Below, piece after piece: positions 16,648-25,488 of a stretch of DNA of 64,000 bases. Origin of the DNA: Desulfuromonadales bacterium (lineage in GTDB: Bacteria; Desulfobacterota; Desulfuromonadia; Geobacterales; Pseudopelobacteraceae); assembly GCA_013349325.1 (NCBI GenBank), contig DUZX01000014.1, positions 19,632 to 83,631 on the forward strand, given 5' to 3'. The position numbers and the translations under genes were made by a program. Every line of letters begins with the position of its first letter. Positions within the stretch are counted from its first letter, which is position 1. The notes under the pieces are model-generated. The model worked only from the letters and a program-made list of their open reading frames with translations, searched no databases and was not told where the DNA came from.

Positions 16648-17172
16648 TTAATTTCCGGATTTCTGTACGCGGATAGCGTCGAGAACGCGTACGAGTGCGC
16701 CAGGTAGTGCGGCAAGAACGCCGACAAAGTTTGTAGCTGGTGCCTGCATAGATCCGAGCATCTTGGCGATGAGAACCTCACGCGAGGGAAGGTCAGCTAA
16801 CGCCTGAATCTGTTTGGGATCCAGAATTTTACCACTGAGTACTCCGGCTTTGAGAACAAATTTGCCCTGTGGATCTTTGGCAAACTTGTAGAGTACTTTG
16901 GCAGCGTTGGCCGGATCATCATAGCTTATGGCTACGGCGGTCGGACCAGCCAGGTACGGACTGATGCACTCAATGTCAGTGCCTTTTGCAGCCAGGTCAA
17001 ATAAAGTATTTTTGAATACTTTATATTCGACAGAAGCTGCACGAAGTTCATTCCGAAGCGTTGTGGCCTGCCCTACATTCATGCCGCGAAAGTCAGCTAA
17101 AAAAACCGCCTTGGCACGTGTGAGCCGCTCATGCATTTCGGTGACTAATTCCTGCTTGTTATTCTTGTTCAA
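16648..17172 (-). CDS. rplJ: Ribosomal protein L10
   Basis: This 174-residue protein anchors L7/L12 dimers to 23S rRNA. The N-terminal part ('[19 protein letters not shown]') is the rRNA-binding domain and the C-terminal helix binds L12 dimers. The start codon is a TTG at 17172 ([10 protein letters not shown]), with AAAGGAGGAAG upstream at good spacing; no ATG alternative exists near it. A typical L10 leader precedes it, so autogenous control by the L10-L12 complex is expected. Confidence 0.97.
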   Translation of the reverse strand: MNKNNKQELVTEMHERLTRAKAVFLADFRGMNVGQATTLRNELRAASVEYKVFKNTLFDLAAKGTDIECISPYLAGPTAVAISYDDPANAAKVLYKFAKDPQGKFVLKAGVLSGKILDPKQIQALADLPSREVLIAKMLGSMQAPATNFVGVLAALPGALVRVLDAIRVQKSGN

Positions 17173-17199
17173 GCGACTTCCTCCTTTCTATTGGTATCT

Positions 17200-17322
17200 G
17201 GGACAAGGTCCCGGCCAAAGTCAGGAAGCGCATATAAATGCGGTACCTCAAGTCTCGGCAGGCCCGGAGTTTCCCGGTTTAAGCGCCGTTTGCAGAGCGC
17301 CTGCTGTCATTGACTTTGGCTA
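17200..17322 (-). ncRNA. L10 leader (autoregulatory mRNA structure)
   Basis: On the minus strand the long-range pairing GCCAAAGTCA (17311-17320) with TGACTTTGGC (17213-17222) closes a multi-branched structure. It contains the AGCAGGCGC... CTGCC elements and the conserved segment GAGACTTGAGGTACCGCA. A short hairpin GGGACCTTGTCCC (17200-17212) follows just before the rplJ ribosome binding site. Position and motifs match the L10 leader family that binds L10-(L12)4 and represses translation. Confidence 0.85.
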
Positions 17323-17335
17323 AATGGTTATATGT

Positions 17336-18037
17336 TTAAATCTTAGCAGTAATCTCGCTGATATCGAGATTTATGCCGGCGCCCATGGTTGAAGAGAGGG
17401 ATATCTTCTTGATGTAGGTACCTTTTGCTGCAGAAGGTTTAGCTTTAACAAGTGCTTCGATAAGTGCCAGTAGATTGCCTGACAGCAGGTCGGCATCAAA
17501 AGAAACCTTACCGACTGGTGCATGGACAATACCGGCTTTCTCAACGCGAAATTCAACTTTACCTGCTTTTGATTCCTTAACAGCTCTGCTGACTTCAAAA
17601 GTAACCGTACCAACTTTTGGATTCGGCATGAGTCCGCGCGGTCCCAGAAGCTTGCCGATTTTCCCCACAACACCCATCATGTCGGGGGTAGCAATTGCTG
17701 TGTCAAAGTCAAACCAGCCAGCCTGGATTTTGGCAACTAAATCATCCGCGCCAACATAATCAGCACCGGCATCAAGAGCTTCTTTTTCTTTCTCACCTTT
17801 TGCAAAGACGAGAACACGGACATTTTTACCCAGACCGTTAGGAAGTACAACGGCTCCACGGACCATCTGGTCTGCATGTCGTGGGTCAACTCCCAGTTTA
17901 ACTGCAACTTCAACAGATTCATCAAACTTGGCATAAGCGGCCTGTTTGACGATATCCACTGCTGTGCCAAGTGGATATACCTTGTTTCTGTCGATTTTAC
18001 TCATTGCTACAGAGTGTTTTTTAGTACATTTCGGCAT
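17336..18037 (-). CDS. rplA: Ribosomal protein L1
   Basis: This 233-residue protein of the 50S L1 stalk helps release deacylated tRNA from the E site and acts as a translational repressor of its operon in many bacteria. Typical segments are '[20 protein letters not shown]', '[17 protein letters not shown]' and '[18 protein letters not shown]'. Length matches the family. It lies 49 nt after rplK. Confidence 0.98.
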   Translation of the reverse strand: MPKCTKKHSVAMSKIDRNKVYPLGTAVDIVKQAAYAKFDESVEVAVKLGVDPRHADQMVRGAVVLPNGLGKNVRVLVFAKGEKEKEALDAGADYVGADDLVAKIQAGWFDFDTAIATPDMMGVVGKIGKLLGPRGLMPNPKVGTVTFEVSRAVKESKAGKVEFRVEKAGIVHAPVGKVSFDADLLSGNLLALIEALVKAKPSAAKGTYIKKISLSSTMGAGINLDISEITAKI

Positions 18038-18086
18038 GATACAACCTCTCTATGGTTCAAGTTATAGATTATGTCAGCTCAGCAGG

Positions 18087-18509
18087 TTATACAATATCAA
18101 CACCCATGGAGCGTGCAGTTCCTTCGACAGTTCTCATGGCAGCTTCAAGAGAAGCGGCATTGAGATCAGGCATTTTCTTCTTGGCAATTTCTTCAACCTG
18201 CGATTTAGTCAGTTTCCCTACTTTTGTCTTGTTAGGGACTGGTGAACCGCTTTTAAGATCGAGAGCTTTTTTAATCAGAACCGGTACAGGTGGTGTCTTT
18301 GTAATAAAAGTAAATGAACGATCGGCGTAAACCGTAATAACAACAGGAGTAATCGTCCCTTCATCGCCCTGGGTTTTTGCATTGAAAGCTTTGCAAAACT
18401 CCATGATGTTTACACCATGCTGACCAAGTGCTGGTCCGATAGGAGGTGATGGATTCGCTTTACCTGCAGGTACTTGAAGTTTAATGTAACCAGTTATTTT
18501 CTTTGCCAT
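18087..18509 (-). CDS. rplK: Ribosomal protein L11
   Basis: This 140-residue protein of the GTPase-associated centre binds 23S rRNA. The N-terminal domain carries '[20 protein letters not shown]' (proline-rich, thiostrepton-site region) and the C-terminal domain ends with '[14 protein letters not shown]'. Length is normal. It lies between nusG and rplA in the standard order. Confidence 0.98.
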   Translation of the reverse strand: MAKKITGYIKLQVPAGKANPSPPIGPALGQHGVNIMEFCKAFNAKTQGDEGTITPVVITVYADRSFTFITKTPPVPVLIKKALDLKSGSPVPNKTKVGKLTKSQVEEIAKKKMPDLNAASLEAAMRTVEGTARSMGVDIV

Positions 18510-18568
18510 TATTCTACTCCTTTATAAGCCGTATCCCTGCCACTCGTTGCCGAATGGCATCGTGTAAA

Positions 18569-19096
18569 TTAGTTTTTTTCCACCTGCATAAACTCAAGCT
18601 CAACGGGAGTTGCACGACCGAAAATTGTGACGGTTACACGCAATTTACCCTTATCAGGCTTAACATCTTCAATTACGCCGGAAAAATTGAGAAACGGGCC
18701 ATCTACGACTCGCACAGTTTCACCAACTTCAAACTGAACTTTCGGACGGGGTTTCTCGGCACCTTCTTCCATTCGACGCGTAATCTTTTCGACTTCTTCA
18801 TCGGAAATAGGGAAAGGTGTGTTTCCACCGACAAATCCGGTAACCTTGGCAGTCTCTTTAACAAGGTGCCAAGTCTCATCACTCAATTCCATTTTTACAA
18901 GAATGTAACCGGGGAAAAATTTTCGTGAAGAAGTTTTCTTTTCACCTTTTTTTAGTTCTACTACAGTTTCGCAGGGTATGAGAATTTCGCTGAAAAACTC
19001 ATCCATCCCTTCGTTTTTGATGTTTTCAAGTAGATTGAGTCGGACTTTATTTTCAAAGCTTGAATATGTATGAACACCGTACCACTTCATGGACAT
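18569..19096 (-). CDS. nusG: Transcription termination/antitermination factor NusG
   Basis: This 175-residue factor binds RNA polymerase and links transcription with Rho or the ribosome. The NGN domain covers about residues 1-115 ('[19 protein letters not shown]', '[12 protein letters not shown]', 'TGFVGG') and the KOW domain about 120-175 ('[19 protein letters not shown]'). It lies 10 nt downstream of secE, as in most bacteria. Confidence 0.97.
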   Translation of the reverse strand: MSMKWYGVHTYSSFENKVRLNLLENIKNEGMDEFFSEILIPCETVVELKKGEKKTSSRKFFPGYILVKMELSDETWHLVKETAKVTGFVGGNTPFPISDEEVEKITRRMEEGAEKPRPKVQFEVGETVRVVDGPFLNFSGVIEDVKPDKGKLRVTVTIFGRATPVELEFMQVEKN

Positions 19097-19106
19097 AGCG
19101 GATCCT

Positions 19107-19289
19107 TTAACCTAGTATCACTCGCATCAGCTTGGCCAAAACAAGATCGCACGCTCCGAGATAAAATGAAATCAGAACTACAATGATAATGACTATGCCA
19201 GTAGTTGCCATAGTTTCTTTTTGCGATGGCCACGTAACTTTATCGAGTTCTAACTTTACAGACTCAAAAAAACCGGTAATTTTTTGCAC
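19107..19289 (-). CDS. secE: Preprotein translocase subunit SecE
   Basis: This 60-residue single-span SecE has the conserved amphipathic segment 'FFESVKLELDKVTWPSQKE' and one transmembrane helix ('GIVIIIVVLISFYLGACDLV'). It is the short form usual outside enterobacteria. It stabilises SecY in the inner-membrane translocon. It lies between tRNA-Trp and nusG. Confidence 0.95.
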   Translation of the reverse strand: MQKITGFFESVKLELDKVTWPSQKETMATTGIVIIIVVLISFYLGACDLVLAKLMRVILG

Positions 19290-19371
19290 AATGTAGCTCC
19301 TGACAGCTAAACTGTCCTTACACTTGGATCTTTAAAGTAATCATGCTTGCAACATTACAGTCAAAAGTATA

Positions 19372-19448
19372 TGGCAGGCCAGGAGGGATTCGAACCCCCA
19401 ACATCCGGTTTTGGAGACCGGCGCTCTACCAGTTGGAGCTACTGGCCT
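19372..19448 (-). tRNA. tRNA-Trp (CCA anticodon)
   Basis: On the minus strand, a 7-bp acceptor AGGCCAG/CTGGCCT, the anticodon arm CCGGTCTCCAAAACCGG (anticodon CCA) and a T arm with GGTTCGAATCC are present. The 3' CCA is encoded at 19372-19374. Confidence 0.97.
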
Positions 19449-19473
19449 GTACCGAGCTGTAATTCTTCTTGGA

Positions 19474-19623
19474 TTACTTGGTTTCTTTATGCGGTGTATG
19501 CTTGCGACAGAATCGGCAGTATTTGCTGAATTCGAGCTTGCCGGGAGTGGTCTTTTTGTTCTTGGTAGTTGTATAATTTCTCTGTTTGCATTCGGTACAA
19601 CCAAGTGTGATGATATCTCTCAT
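19474..19623 (-). CDS. rpmG: Ribosomal protein L33
   Basis: A 49-residue ORF on the minus strand starts ATG AGA GAT ATC and translates as [20 protein letters not shown]..., ending in ...[14 protein letters not shown]. This is L33 of the 50S subunit. Two CxxC pairs (CTEC and CRFC) are present, so this is the zinc-binding form. It lies between tuf and tRNA-Trp, the usual place in many bacteria. Confidence 0.95.
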   Translation of the reverse strand: MRDIITLGCTECKQRNYTTTKNKKTTPGKLEFSKYCRFCRKHTPHKETK

Positions 19624-19696
19624 GAAAGTGCTTCCTTTTGTATGAAATCAGTGGCTTGCAGATTATGCCAGCCTGCTATATTTCATTTACTAGAAT

Positions 19697-20887
19697 TTAT
19701 TGTACTATTGAAGCTACTACGCCTGCGCCTACAGTACGGCCACCTTCGCGGATGGCGAAGCGGAGACCTTCGTCCATGGCGATCGGAGTGATCAGGTTAA
19801 TGGTCATAGCAACGTTGTCGCCTGGCATTACCATTTCAATGCCGGCTGGAAGCTCGGCAATTCCGGTTACGTCAGTTGTTCGGAAGTAGAACTGTGGGCG
19901 GTAGCCGTTGAAGAATGGAGTATGACGTCCACCTTCTTCTTTTGTAAGAACATAGGCTTCAGCCTTGAATTTAGTGTGCGGTGTGATGGAACCCGGTTTG
20001 GCAAGAACCTGACCGCGTTCGATATCTTCACGTTTAACGCCGCGCAGCAGTGCTCCGATGTTATCGCCGGCACGGCCTTCGTCGAGCAGTTTACGGAACA
20101 TTTCAACACCCGTTACGGTTGTTTTGGCAGTGTTCTTGATACCGACGATTTCGACTTCTTCGCCAACTTTAACGATACCGCGCTCTACACGGCCGGTAGC
20201 AACTGTACCACGACCGGAAATGGAGAATACGTCTTCAACAGGCATCAGGAATGGTCGGTCAATAGCGCGTTCCGGATCAGGGATATAAGAATCAACAGCG
20301 TCCATAAGTGCATTAATAGCCTGTTCTCCCAGTTCGCCTTTGTCGCCTTCGAGCCCTTTCAGTGCGGAACCTTTGATGATTGGAATATCGTCACCGGGGA
20401 AATCGTAGCTGGAGAGAAGTTCACGAACTTCAAGCTCAACCAGTTCGAGCAGTTCTGCATCATCAACCATATCGGCTTTGTTCAAAAAAACGACGATGTA
20501 CGGTACGCCTACCTGACGGGCAAGCAGGATATGCTCACGAGTCTGCGGCATAGGACCGTCGGCTGCGGATACAACCAAGATCGCGCCGTCCATCTGAGCA
20601 GCACCGGTAATCATGTTCTTAACATAGTCAGCATGGCCCGGGCAGTCAACGTGAGCATAGTGACGTTTATCAGTTTCGTATTCAACATGAGCAGTTGCGA
20701 TTGTAATACCGCGTTCACGCTCTTCAGGAGCGTTATCAATCTGATCAAACGCTTTATATTCAGCCTGGCCTTTACCTGCCAGAACTTTCGTGATGGCAGC
20801 AGTCAAGGTAGTCTTGCCATGGTCGACGTGACCGATTGTACCGATGTTTACATGTGTTTTGTTGCGCTCGAATTTCGCCTTTGCCAT
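19697..20887 (-). CDS. tuf: Elongation factor Tu
   Basis: This 396-residue GTPase delivers aminoacyl-tRNA to the ribosome. G1 is 'GHVDHGKTT', G3 is 'DCPGHADY' and G4 is 'NKADMVDD'. The switch-I segment '[19 protein letters not shown]' and domain III end '[14 protein letters not shown]' are typical. Length is normal. It lies directly downstream of four tRNA genes and upstream of rpmG, matching the E. coli tufB arrangement. Confidence 0.98.
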   Translation of the reverse strand: MAKAKFERNKTHVNIGTIGHVDHGKTTLTAAITKVLAGKGQAEYKAFDQIDNAPEERERGITIATAHVEYETDKRHYAHVDCPGHADYVKNMITGAAQMDGAILVVSAADGPMPQTREHILLARQVGVPYIVVFLNKADMVDDAELLELVELEVRELLSSYDFPGDDIPIIKGSALKGLEGDKGELGEQAINALMDAVDSYIPDPERAIDRPFLMPVEDVFSISGRGTVATGRVERGIVKVGEEVEIVGIKNTAKTTVTGVEMFRKLLDEGRAGDNIGALLRGVKREDIERGQVLAKPGSITPHTKFKAEAYVLTKEEGGRHTPFFNGYRPQFYFRTTDVTGIAELPAGIEMVMPGDNVAMTINLITPIAMDEGLRFAIREGGRTVGAGVVASIVQ

Positions 20888-20955
20888 GATAAAGGCCCTC
20901 CTTGATTGGGTGCATTTTTTTGTTGTTCTGTCTGCGGTGGATTATACGTATTAAG

Positions 20956-21031
<76 letters not shown>

Positions 21032-21039
21032 ACTTAAAC

Positions 21040-21116
21040 TGGAGCGGGAAACGGGACTCGAACCCGCGACCCTCAGCTTGGAAGGCTGACGCTCTAGCCA
21101 ACTGAGCTACTCCCGC
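21040..21116 (-). tRNA. tRNA-Gly (TCC anticodon)
   Basis: The acceptor stem starts GCGGGAG. The anticodon arm TCAGC CTTCCAA GCTGA gives anticodon TCC. T arm GGTTCGAGTCC; 3' CCA encoded. Confidence 0.97.
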
Positions 21117-21222
21117 GCTACCAGATGATAAGTAGTGTGAAAAATGTGATATTGCTTGTTTACCAGTTCCAGCGACTATAGTCTCCTGGGTTGACAGCAA
21201 TAACCATTTTTCGATGATTGTA

Positions 21223-21307
21223 TGGTGGAGGGAGGAGGATTCGAACCTCCGAAGTCGCTGACGACAGATTTACAGTCTGTTCCCTTTGGCCGCTCGGGAA
21301 TCCCTCC
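21223..21307 (-). tRNA. tRNA-Tyr (GTA anticodon)
   Basis: An 85-nt class II tRNA with acceptor GGAGGGA/TCCCTCC, anticodon arm CAGACTGTAAATCTG (anticodon GTA), a long variable arm, and an encoded 3' CCA. Confidence 0.97.
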
Positions 21308-21344
21308 AGGGATGATCGGGTGTAACGGTACTATTTGATTCTTA

Positions 21345-21421
21345 TGGAGCCCCGTATCCGAATCGAACGGATCACCTGCTGATTACAAGTCAGCTGCTCT
21401 ACCAGTATGAGCTAACGGGGC
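21345..21421 (-). tRNA. tRNA-Thr (TGT anticodon)
   Basis: The acceptor stem starts GCCCCGT. The anticodon arm CTGA CTTGTAA TCAG gives anticodon TGT. 3' CCA encoded. First tRNA of the Thr-Tyr-Gly-Thr-tuf unit, same order as E. coli thrU-tyrU-glyT-thrT-tufB. Confidence 0.97.
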
Positions 21422-21458
21422 TTGTGTTAATTTCTTTACTATGAAAACAGAACTTGTT

Positions 21459-21487
21459 TATTTAAAGAAAAATATTCTGAAAGTCAA
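21459..21487 (-). promoter_or_regulatory. Sigma-70 promoter of the tRNA-tuf operon
   Basis: On the minus strand TTGACT (21482-21487), a 17-nt spacer, then TAAATA (21459-21464). The mature tRNA-Thr(TGT) starts about 38 nt downstream of the -10 box. Confidence 0.75.
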
Positions 21488-21499
21488 GGTAAAATTATC

Positions 21500-21540
21500 A
21501 AAAAAAGATGCCGTCGGAAAATAACTACAGGACGGCATCA
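21500..21540 (-). terminator. Rho-independent terminator of rpoH
   Basis: A 9-bp stem GATGCCGTC (21507-21515) with GACGGCATC (21531-21539) is followed on the minus strand by seven or more T residues. Confidence 0.85.
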
Positions 21541-21565
21541 TTTGCGGAGACAATTAGCGCCGGAA

Positions 21566-22411
21566 TTACGCGCCCAGATACGGTATCAGAGCCTGCTTTG
21601 TCTTTCGCAGGGCACCTTCTTCAATCTGCCGAACCCGCTCGCGAGAGATGCTGAAATGGGTTGCTATTTCCTGCAGTGTCATCGGGTCATCGGCGGTTAT
21701 CCGTTGCTCTATAATGAAGCGCTCTTTCTCATTCAAGCGACCGACAACTTCTGCCACCTTCTGCTGCAAATTCTGATTCTCCTGAAATTCTGTCAGCAGC
21801 TCTTCCTGATTCTTTTTGTCGTCAGCCAGGGATTCAAGTGCCGTCAGGCCGTCGCTGCCAGGTATGTCGGCATTAAGTGAGCAGTCCCCTTGCATGCGCT
21901 GCTCCATCTCTAAAAATTCCTGGTCAGTGACATGCAGCGATTGTGCTGCGCTGGTTGCGTGCGTCTGGTCGTCGCCGATTCCGAGAAGTGAACTCTTGGC
22001 CTGTCGCAGCTTGAAAAACAGTTTGCGTTGTGCCTGGGTTGTTCCAATTTTGAGTAGGCTCCATGACGAAATTATGTGGTTCTGGATGTAAGCCCGAATC
22101 CACCAGACGGCATACGAAATAAGCCGCACTCCCTTGTAGGGATTGAATTTTCTGACCGCCATCATCAGGCCGATATTACCTTCCTGAATCATGTCAAGCA
22201 TCTTCAGCCCGTAGTGGCGGAATTCGTAGGCAATCTTAACGACAAAACGCAGATTCGACGTAATCAGTGTATGCGCAGATTCCAAATCTTTCCGTTCAAA
22301 AAACGCTACTGCGTGAAGGTGTTCCTGCTCTTCACTCAGGAGCGGGAATCTGCGAATTTCAGTCATATAAAGTCTCAGGCTGTCCGCTACAACCGGTAAT
22401 TGAGCAACCAT
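21566..22411 (-). CDS. rpoH: Heat-shock sigma factor RpoH (sigma-32 type)
   Basis: This is a 281-residue sigma-70-family factor. Region 2 ('ITSNLRFVVKIAYEFRHYG', 'DMIQEGNIGLMMAVRKFNP', 'RLISYAVWWIRAYIQNHI') is followed directly by 'TTQAQRKLFFKLR', the RpoH box diagnostic of sigma-32 factors. Region 4 ends with the helix-turn-helix 'TLQEIATHFSISRERVRQIE'. Residues 1-15 replace the longer region 1 of RpoD. The ATG at 22411 has GAGGTGATC upstream. It is monocistronic, ended by the terminator at 21500-21540, and lies just upstream of the tRNA-tuf promoter. Confidence 0.93.
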   Translation of the reverse strand: MVAQLPVVADSLRLYMTEIRRFPLLSEEQEHLHAVAFFERKDLESAHTLITSNLRFVVKIAYEFRHYGLKMLDMIQEGNIGLMMAVRKFNPYKGVRLISYAVWWIRAYIQNHIISSWSLLKIGTTQAQRKLFFKLRQAKSSLLGIGDDQTHATSAAQSLHVTDQEFLEMEQRMQGDCSLNADIPGSDGLTALESLADDKKNQEELLTEFQENQNLQQKVAEVVGRLNEKERFIIEQRITADDPMTLQEIATHFSISRERVRQIEEGALRKTKQALIPYLGA

Positions 22412-22486
22412 GGATGATCACCTCGCATATAAAATTAGCACTCCAGACATCTGACTGCTAAAATATATCAGTTGATTTCTTAAAAA

Positions 22487-24292
22487 TCAAGATGTTGTTT
22501 CGCGTGAAGGTGCCATAACTCTGTTCAGTTCTGTCTCCAGTGCCTGCATGCTGTATGGCTTTCTCACAAAACCGGCTGGCGGCTGACTTGTGATTCGTTC
22601 GCTTAGTTCATCTTCATTGAAGCCACTGGCAATGATGATTCTTGCCTCCGGCCTGAGTTCGTACATCTTCTCCATGGCTGTTATGCCATCCATGTTTGGC
22701 ATGGTCAGATCCATCAGGACAACATCTATTTTACCTTCATACTCCCGGAATTTGATGACCGCATCCAGGCCGTCGCAGGCGCTGATAACCGTATAGCCGC
22801 AGAGAGAAACCATTTTTGTACAGACCTTCAGAACTGATTTTTCATCATCAACTACCAGTGCGACTCCTGAACGTTGTTGCGTGCTACCCGTTTTCTCTGG
22901 CGCAGTATAAACGCGTGGCGCCTGAATCGTGGCCGGAGGGGCTGTCTCCGAGATCGGGAACAGCACCTTGAACGTTGTTCCAATGCCTATTTCACTTTCT
23001 ACAAACAGAGCGCCGTTGTGAGTTTTCATGATTCCGATCACTGCTGACATTCCCAAACCGCGACCCGTAAACTTGGTGGTAAAGAACGGATCAAAAAGGC
23101 GCTTAAGGGTTTTGTCGTTCATACCACAGCCGTTGTCACTGACCTTCAGAAACACAAAACGTCCCGCCTTCGGCTTTTCATCCAGAAGACTTTCGTCCAG
23201 ACAGTGTTGATTGCACTCCTGTATGCCGGTGGCTAGTTTTATTATGCCCGGCTGCTGTTCAATCGCCTCGGCCGCATTTGTTATCAAGTTCATGACAACC
23301 TGCTGGATATATGCTTCATCAGCGTAGATAAAGGGGAGCCCCGGAAAAAGTTGCAACTCGGTTGTTATGGAGCTTGAAGTAGCTGTCTTCAGGATATCGA
23401 CATTTTCAACTACCAGCTCATTAAGGTTCAGTCCCTTTTTGTGGAGCAAGCCTTTACCGACATAGGTCAGCATCGAACCGGTCAGTAGCGACGCACGTTT
23501 GGCAGCATTCATGGACTGTTCAACATATTTATGAGCAGGCGAATCTGGGCCCAGTTTCATTGCGGCCAATTCCATATTGCCGAGAATCGACTGTAGCAGG
23601 TTATTGAAGTCGTGAGCAATACCGCCCGCCATTACTCCGAGGCTTTCCAGTTTCTGGGCATGCAGCATCTGCCGTTCAAGATTCAGGCGATCATGTTGAA
23701 GACGGCTGTTTTCTTCGCTGCGTTGCATTAAAACTTTTGCCAGATTGTTGATGGCCACTGCCGCCCGGCCTGGTTCGTCGTCGGATTCGATAGCGATTGG
23801 AGACGTGAAATCACCCTGTTCCAAGGTCTGGATGCCCTTCATCAACGTGTTGAACGAGCGGGTCAGTTTCTGTAGCATCAGATAACCGAGTAGTGAAACC
23901 ATCAACCAAAATACCAGAGCGATGCTGGTGGAAATCAGGATGACCTGCCGTATCGCTGCCGTCAAGTCGGCTGTGTCACGCTCGATACGTACATATCCCA
24001 ACAGGGTAGGTGCGTTGTCATTGGGGTCAAGCATGGATGAGGCCCCTAGTGCATTTACGAGAGGGTTGCTGGGCACCTCAACAGTCTGACTAATCGTCCT
24101 GGTGGAACCGGCTGGCAGGGCAATAGCGCCTGGTGCTGTAAACACGGCCAATTTCCTGCCGTCCGCCGCCGAAATTACGACAGAACGGATTTCGGCAGTC
24201 TTGGCTGCCTGCTCGGCCATTTGTAGCAGTAACTCTTTGTTCTCAGCATAGAGGGGCAGACGGATGGAAACGGCCAGGTTTTGTGCACGCAA
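22487..24292 (-). CDS. Hybrid sensor histidine kinase, apparently 5'-incomplete
   Basis: Visible parts in order: an extracytoplasmic-looking region (first 105 residues), one transmembrane helix ('VILISTSIALVFWLMVSLLG'), a HAMP domain, the phosphoacceptor helix 'LGVMAGGIAHDFNNLLQSIL', the ATPase domain ('QVVMNLITNAAEAIEQQ', 'VSDNGCGMNDKTL', 'GRGLGMSAVIGIM'), and a receiver domain with 'VALVVDDEKSVLK' and phosphoacceptor Asp in 'VVLMDLTMPNMDG'. A normal kinase of this design has a first transmembrane helix before the sensor region; here it is missing. The only start-like codon is TTG at 24292 with no clear ribosome binding site. The open frame continues upstream to a stop at 24446-24448 and has no ATG, GTG or other TTG. 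The upstream gene ends at 24423. Loss of the 5' end by deletion or frameshift is likely. Confidence 0.75.
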   Translation of the reverse strand: MRAQNLAVSIRLPLYAENKELLLQMAEQAAKTAEIRSVVISAADGRKLAVFTAPGAIALPAGSTRTISQTVEVPSNPLVNALGASSMLDPNDNAPTLLGYVRIERDTADLTAAIRQVILISTSIALVFWLMVSLLGYLMLQKLTRSFNTLMKGIQTLEQGDFTSPIAIESDDEPGRAAVAINNLAKVLMQRSEENSRLQHDRLNLERQMLHAQKLESLGVMAGGIAHDFNNLLQSILGNMELAAMKLGPDSPAHKYVEQSMNAAKRASLLTGSMLTYVGKGLLHKKGLNLNELVVENVDILKTATSSSITTELQLFPGLPFIYADEAYIQQVVMNLITNAAEAIEQQPGIIKLATGIQECNQHCLDESLLDEKPKAGRFVFLKVSDNGCGMNDKTLKRLFDPFFTTKFTGRGLGMSAVIGIMKTHNGALFVESEIGIGTTFKVLFPISETAPPATIQAPRVYTAPEKTGSTQQRSGVALVVDDEKSVLKVCTKMVSLCGYTVISACDGLDAVIKFREYEGKIDVVLMDLTMPNMDGITAMEKMYELRPEARIIIASGFNEDELSERITSQPPAGFVRKPYSMQALETELNRVMAPSRETTS

Positions 24293-24422
24293 CAGGAGTT
24301 GCTCGGTGGCTTCGTGGCGTGAACTTTGTGCCTCTTTAAACGTGTAATTGCAATCGGAAACTATGCGTTCCTGGTGGTGGAGGTGAGCAGTTTGTGGAGC
24401 TGATTCCGCCCCGGTGGTCGCT

Positions 24423-25421
24423 TTATCTTCTGGTTGCAGACAAGTTTACTTCTGAATAAACCATGGATGAAATGTCACGTATTACCGCAGCTTGTCGAGT
24501 AAAATCATTCCCTTGTGTCATGACTCCCAGAATATAGTGACCCTTGGGATGGTACACGATACCGAATTCATGTAACTGTTTACCGGCACCTGCTTCCTGT
24601 GGCTCACTTTCACCGAACTTGGTTGCCATTAATGTGCTTTTGGGCACACCCGCTGCAAAGCCTTGAGGGAAGTCCTCGAACGAAAGCAATTCTAACGCTT
24701 TTTCTGACATTGTGCGGTTAAGATACGTGGCATTGTAGAGTATGCGAAAAAAACCGGAGTATCCCGTTACCGAGATTGAGTTGTTCTCGGTATCTGGGAT
24801 ATTATTTACATCCATGCTATCCAGTACTTCGTTCAACTCTTCCGCTTTCAGATTGAAATACAGCAGCGCCGCAGCGTTATTATCGGAGTAGCGCAACATG
24901 TAGTGCAGAAGTTCTTCAACGGTATACGGTTTACCGGGAGAGATGGTCTGGGCAGGTTTTATGCTCTGCAGGTTCGTCATATCTTTTTTGCCATCAAAAA
25001 TATATGTTCGTTTAAGCTCAGTCGGCCTCGTCTCTGCTCGTTTCAGCCAGGCGATCATTACCGGTACTTTCATCATGCTGGCCGGGTTGAATTCCTGATA
25101 TTCGTTTATTCCAATCCATGGTCCATCAAGCAGATCCCGGTAATAGACGGAAATCTTTTGTACCGCGACTCCGTCAGTCCGTTTTTGAACAAATTCGTTG
25201 AGTTTATATTTGAAAGATAGTGGATCGTTATTGATGCCGACCCCTTCTGGAAACCTGATATCTAACAGTGGGCTTGTAAATCTAAAACCTGACTTTTTGA
25301 CAATATGATGGTTGTAGTTATGTGTTTTGTGATGATACCATTTGTGAGCATACCACCCCGAAGCGACCAATCCGGCAGCTGAAGCAAGAATAACAATATG
25401 TCGCAGAGAAATAATGTTCAT
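24423..25421 (-). CDS. Class A beta-lactamase-like serine hydrolase
   Basis: This protein of about 332 residues has an N-terminal membrane anchor/signal ('HIVILASAAGLVASGWYA') and a serine beta-lactamase fold. The SxxK motif is in 'NPASMMKVPVMIAWL', the SDN motif in 'LRYSDNNAAALLYF', and the third motif is KFG ('ATKFGESEPQ') in place of KTG/KSG. The changed third motif makes efficient beta-lactam hydrolysis uncertain; a peptidoglycan-related peptidase or esterase role is possible. The start at 25421 (MNIISLRHIV) is chosen because it begins just before the hydrophobic segment; an upstream in-frame ATG at 25490 overlaps the start of the divergent gene. Confidence 0.75.
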   Translation of the reverse strand: MNIISLRHIVILASAAGLVASGWYAHKWYHHKTHNYNHHIVKKSGFRFTSPLLDIRFPEGVGINNDPLSFKYKLNEFVQKRTDGVAVQKISVYYRDLLDGPWIGINEYQEFNPASMMKVPVMIAWLKRAETRPTELKRTYIFDGKKDMTNLQSIKPAQTISPGKPYTVEELLHYMLRYSDNNAAALLYFNLKAEELNEVLDSMDVNNIPDTENNSISVTGYSGFFRILYNATYLNRTMSEKALELLSFEDFPQGFAAGVPKSTLMATKFGESEPQEAGAGKQLHEFGIVYHPKGHYILGVMTQGNDFTRQAAVIRDISSMVYSEVNLSATRR

Positions 25422-25488
25422 AGTTTTTCTTATACCTATTTTGAAAATGTAATATTGTATAATCTGAAAAAACACAAGGAGATAAACC

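Noticed and set aside
19922..20905. 327-residue plus-strand ORF opposite tuf
   Set aside because: A typical antisense shadow of the strongly biased tuf gene; its translation shows no domain.
22487..24292. Calling the hybrid kinase a pseudogene
   Set aside because: All cytoplasmic domains keep their motifs and frame; only the 5' end is abnormal, so it is listed as a CDS with an uncertain start.
24423..25421. Calling the class A-like hydrolase an antibiotic-resistance beta-lactamase
   Set aside because: The third motif is KFG instead of KTG/KSG and no typical resistance context is present; only the fold can be supported.
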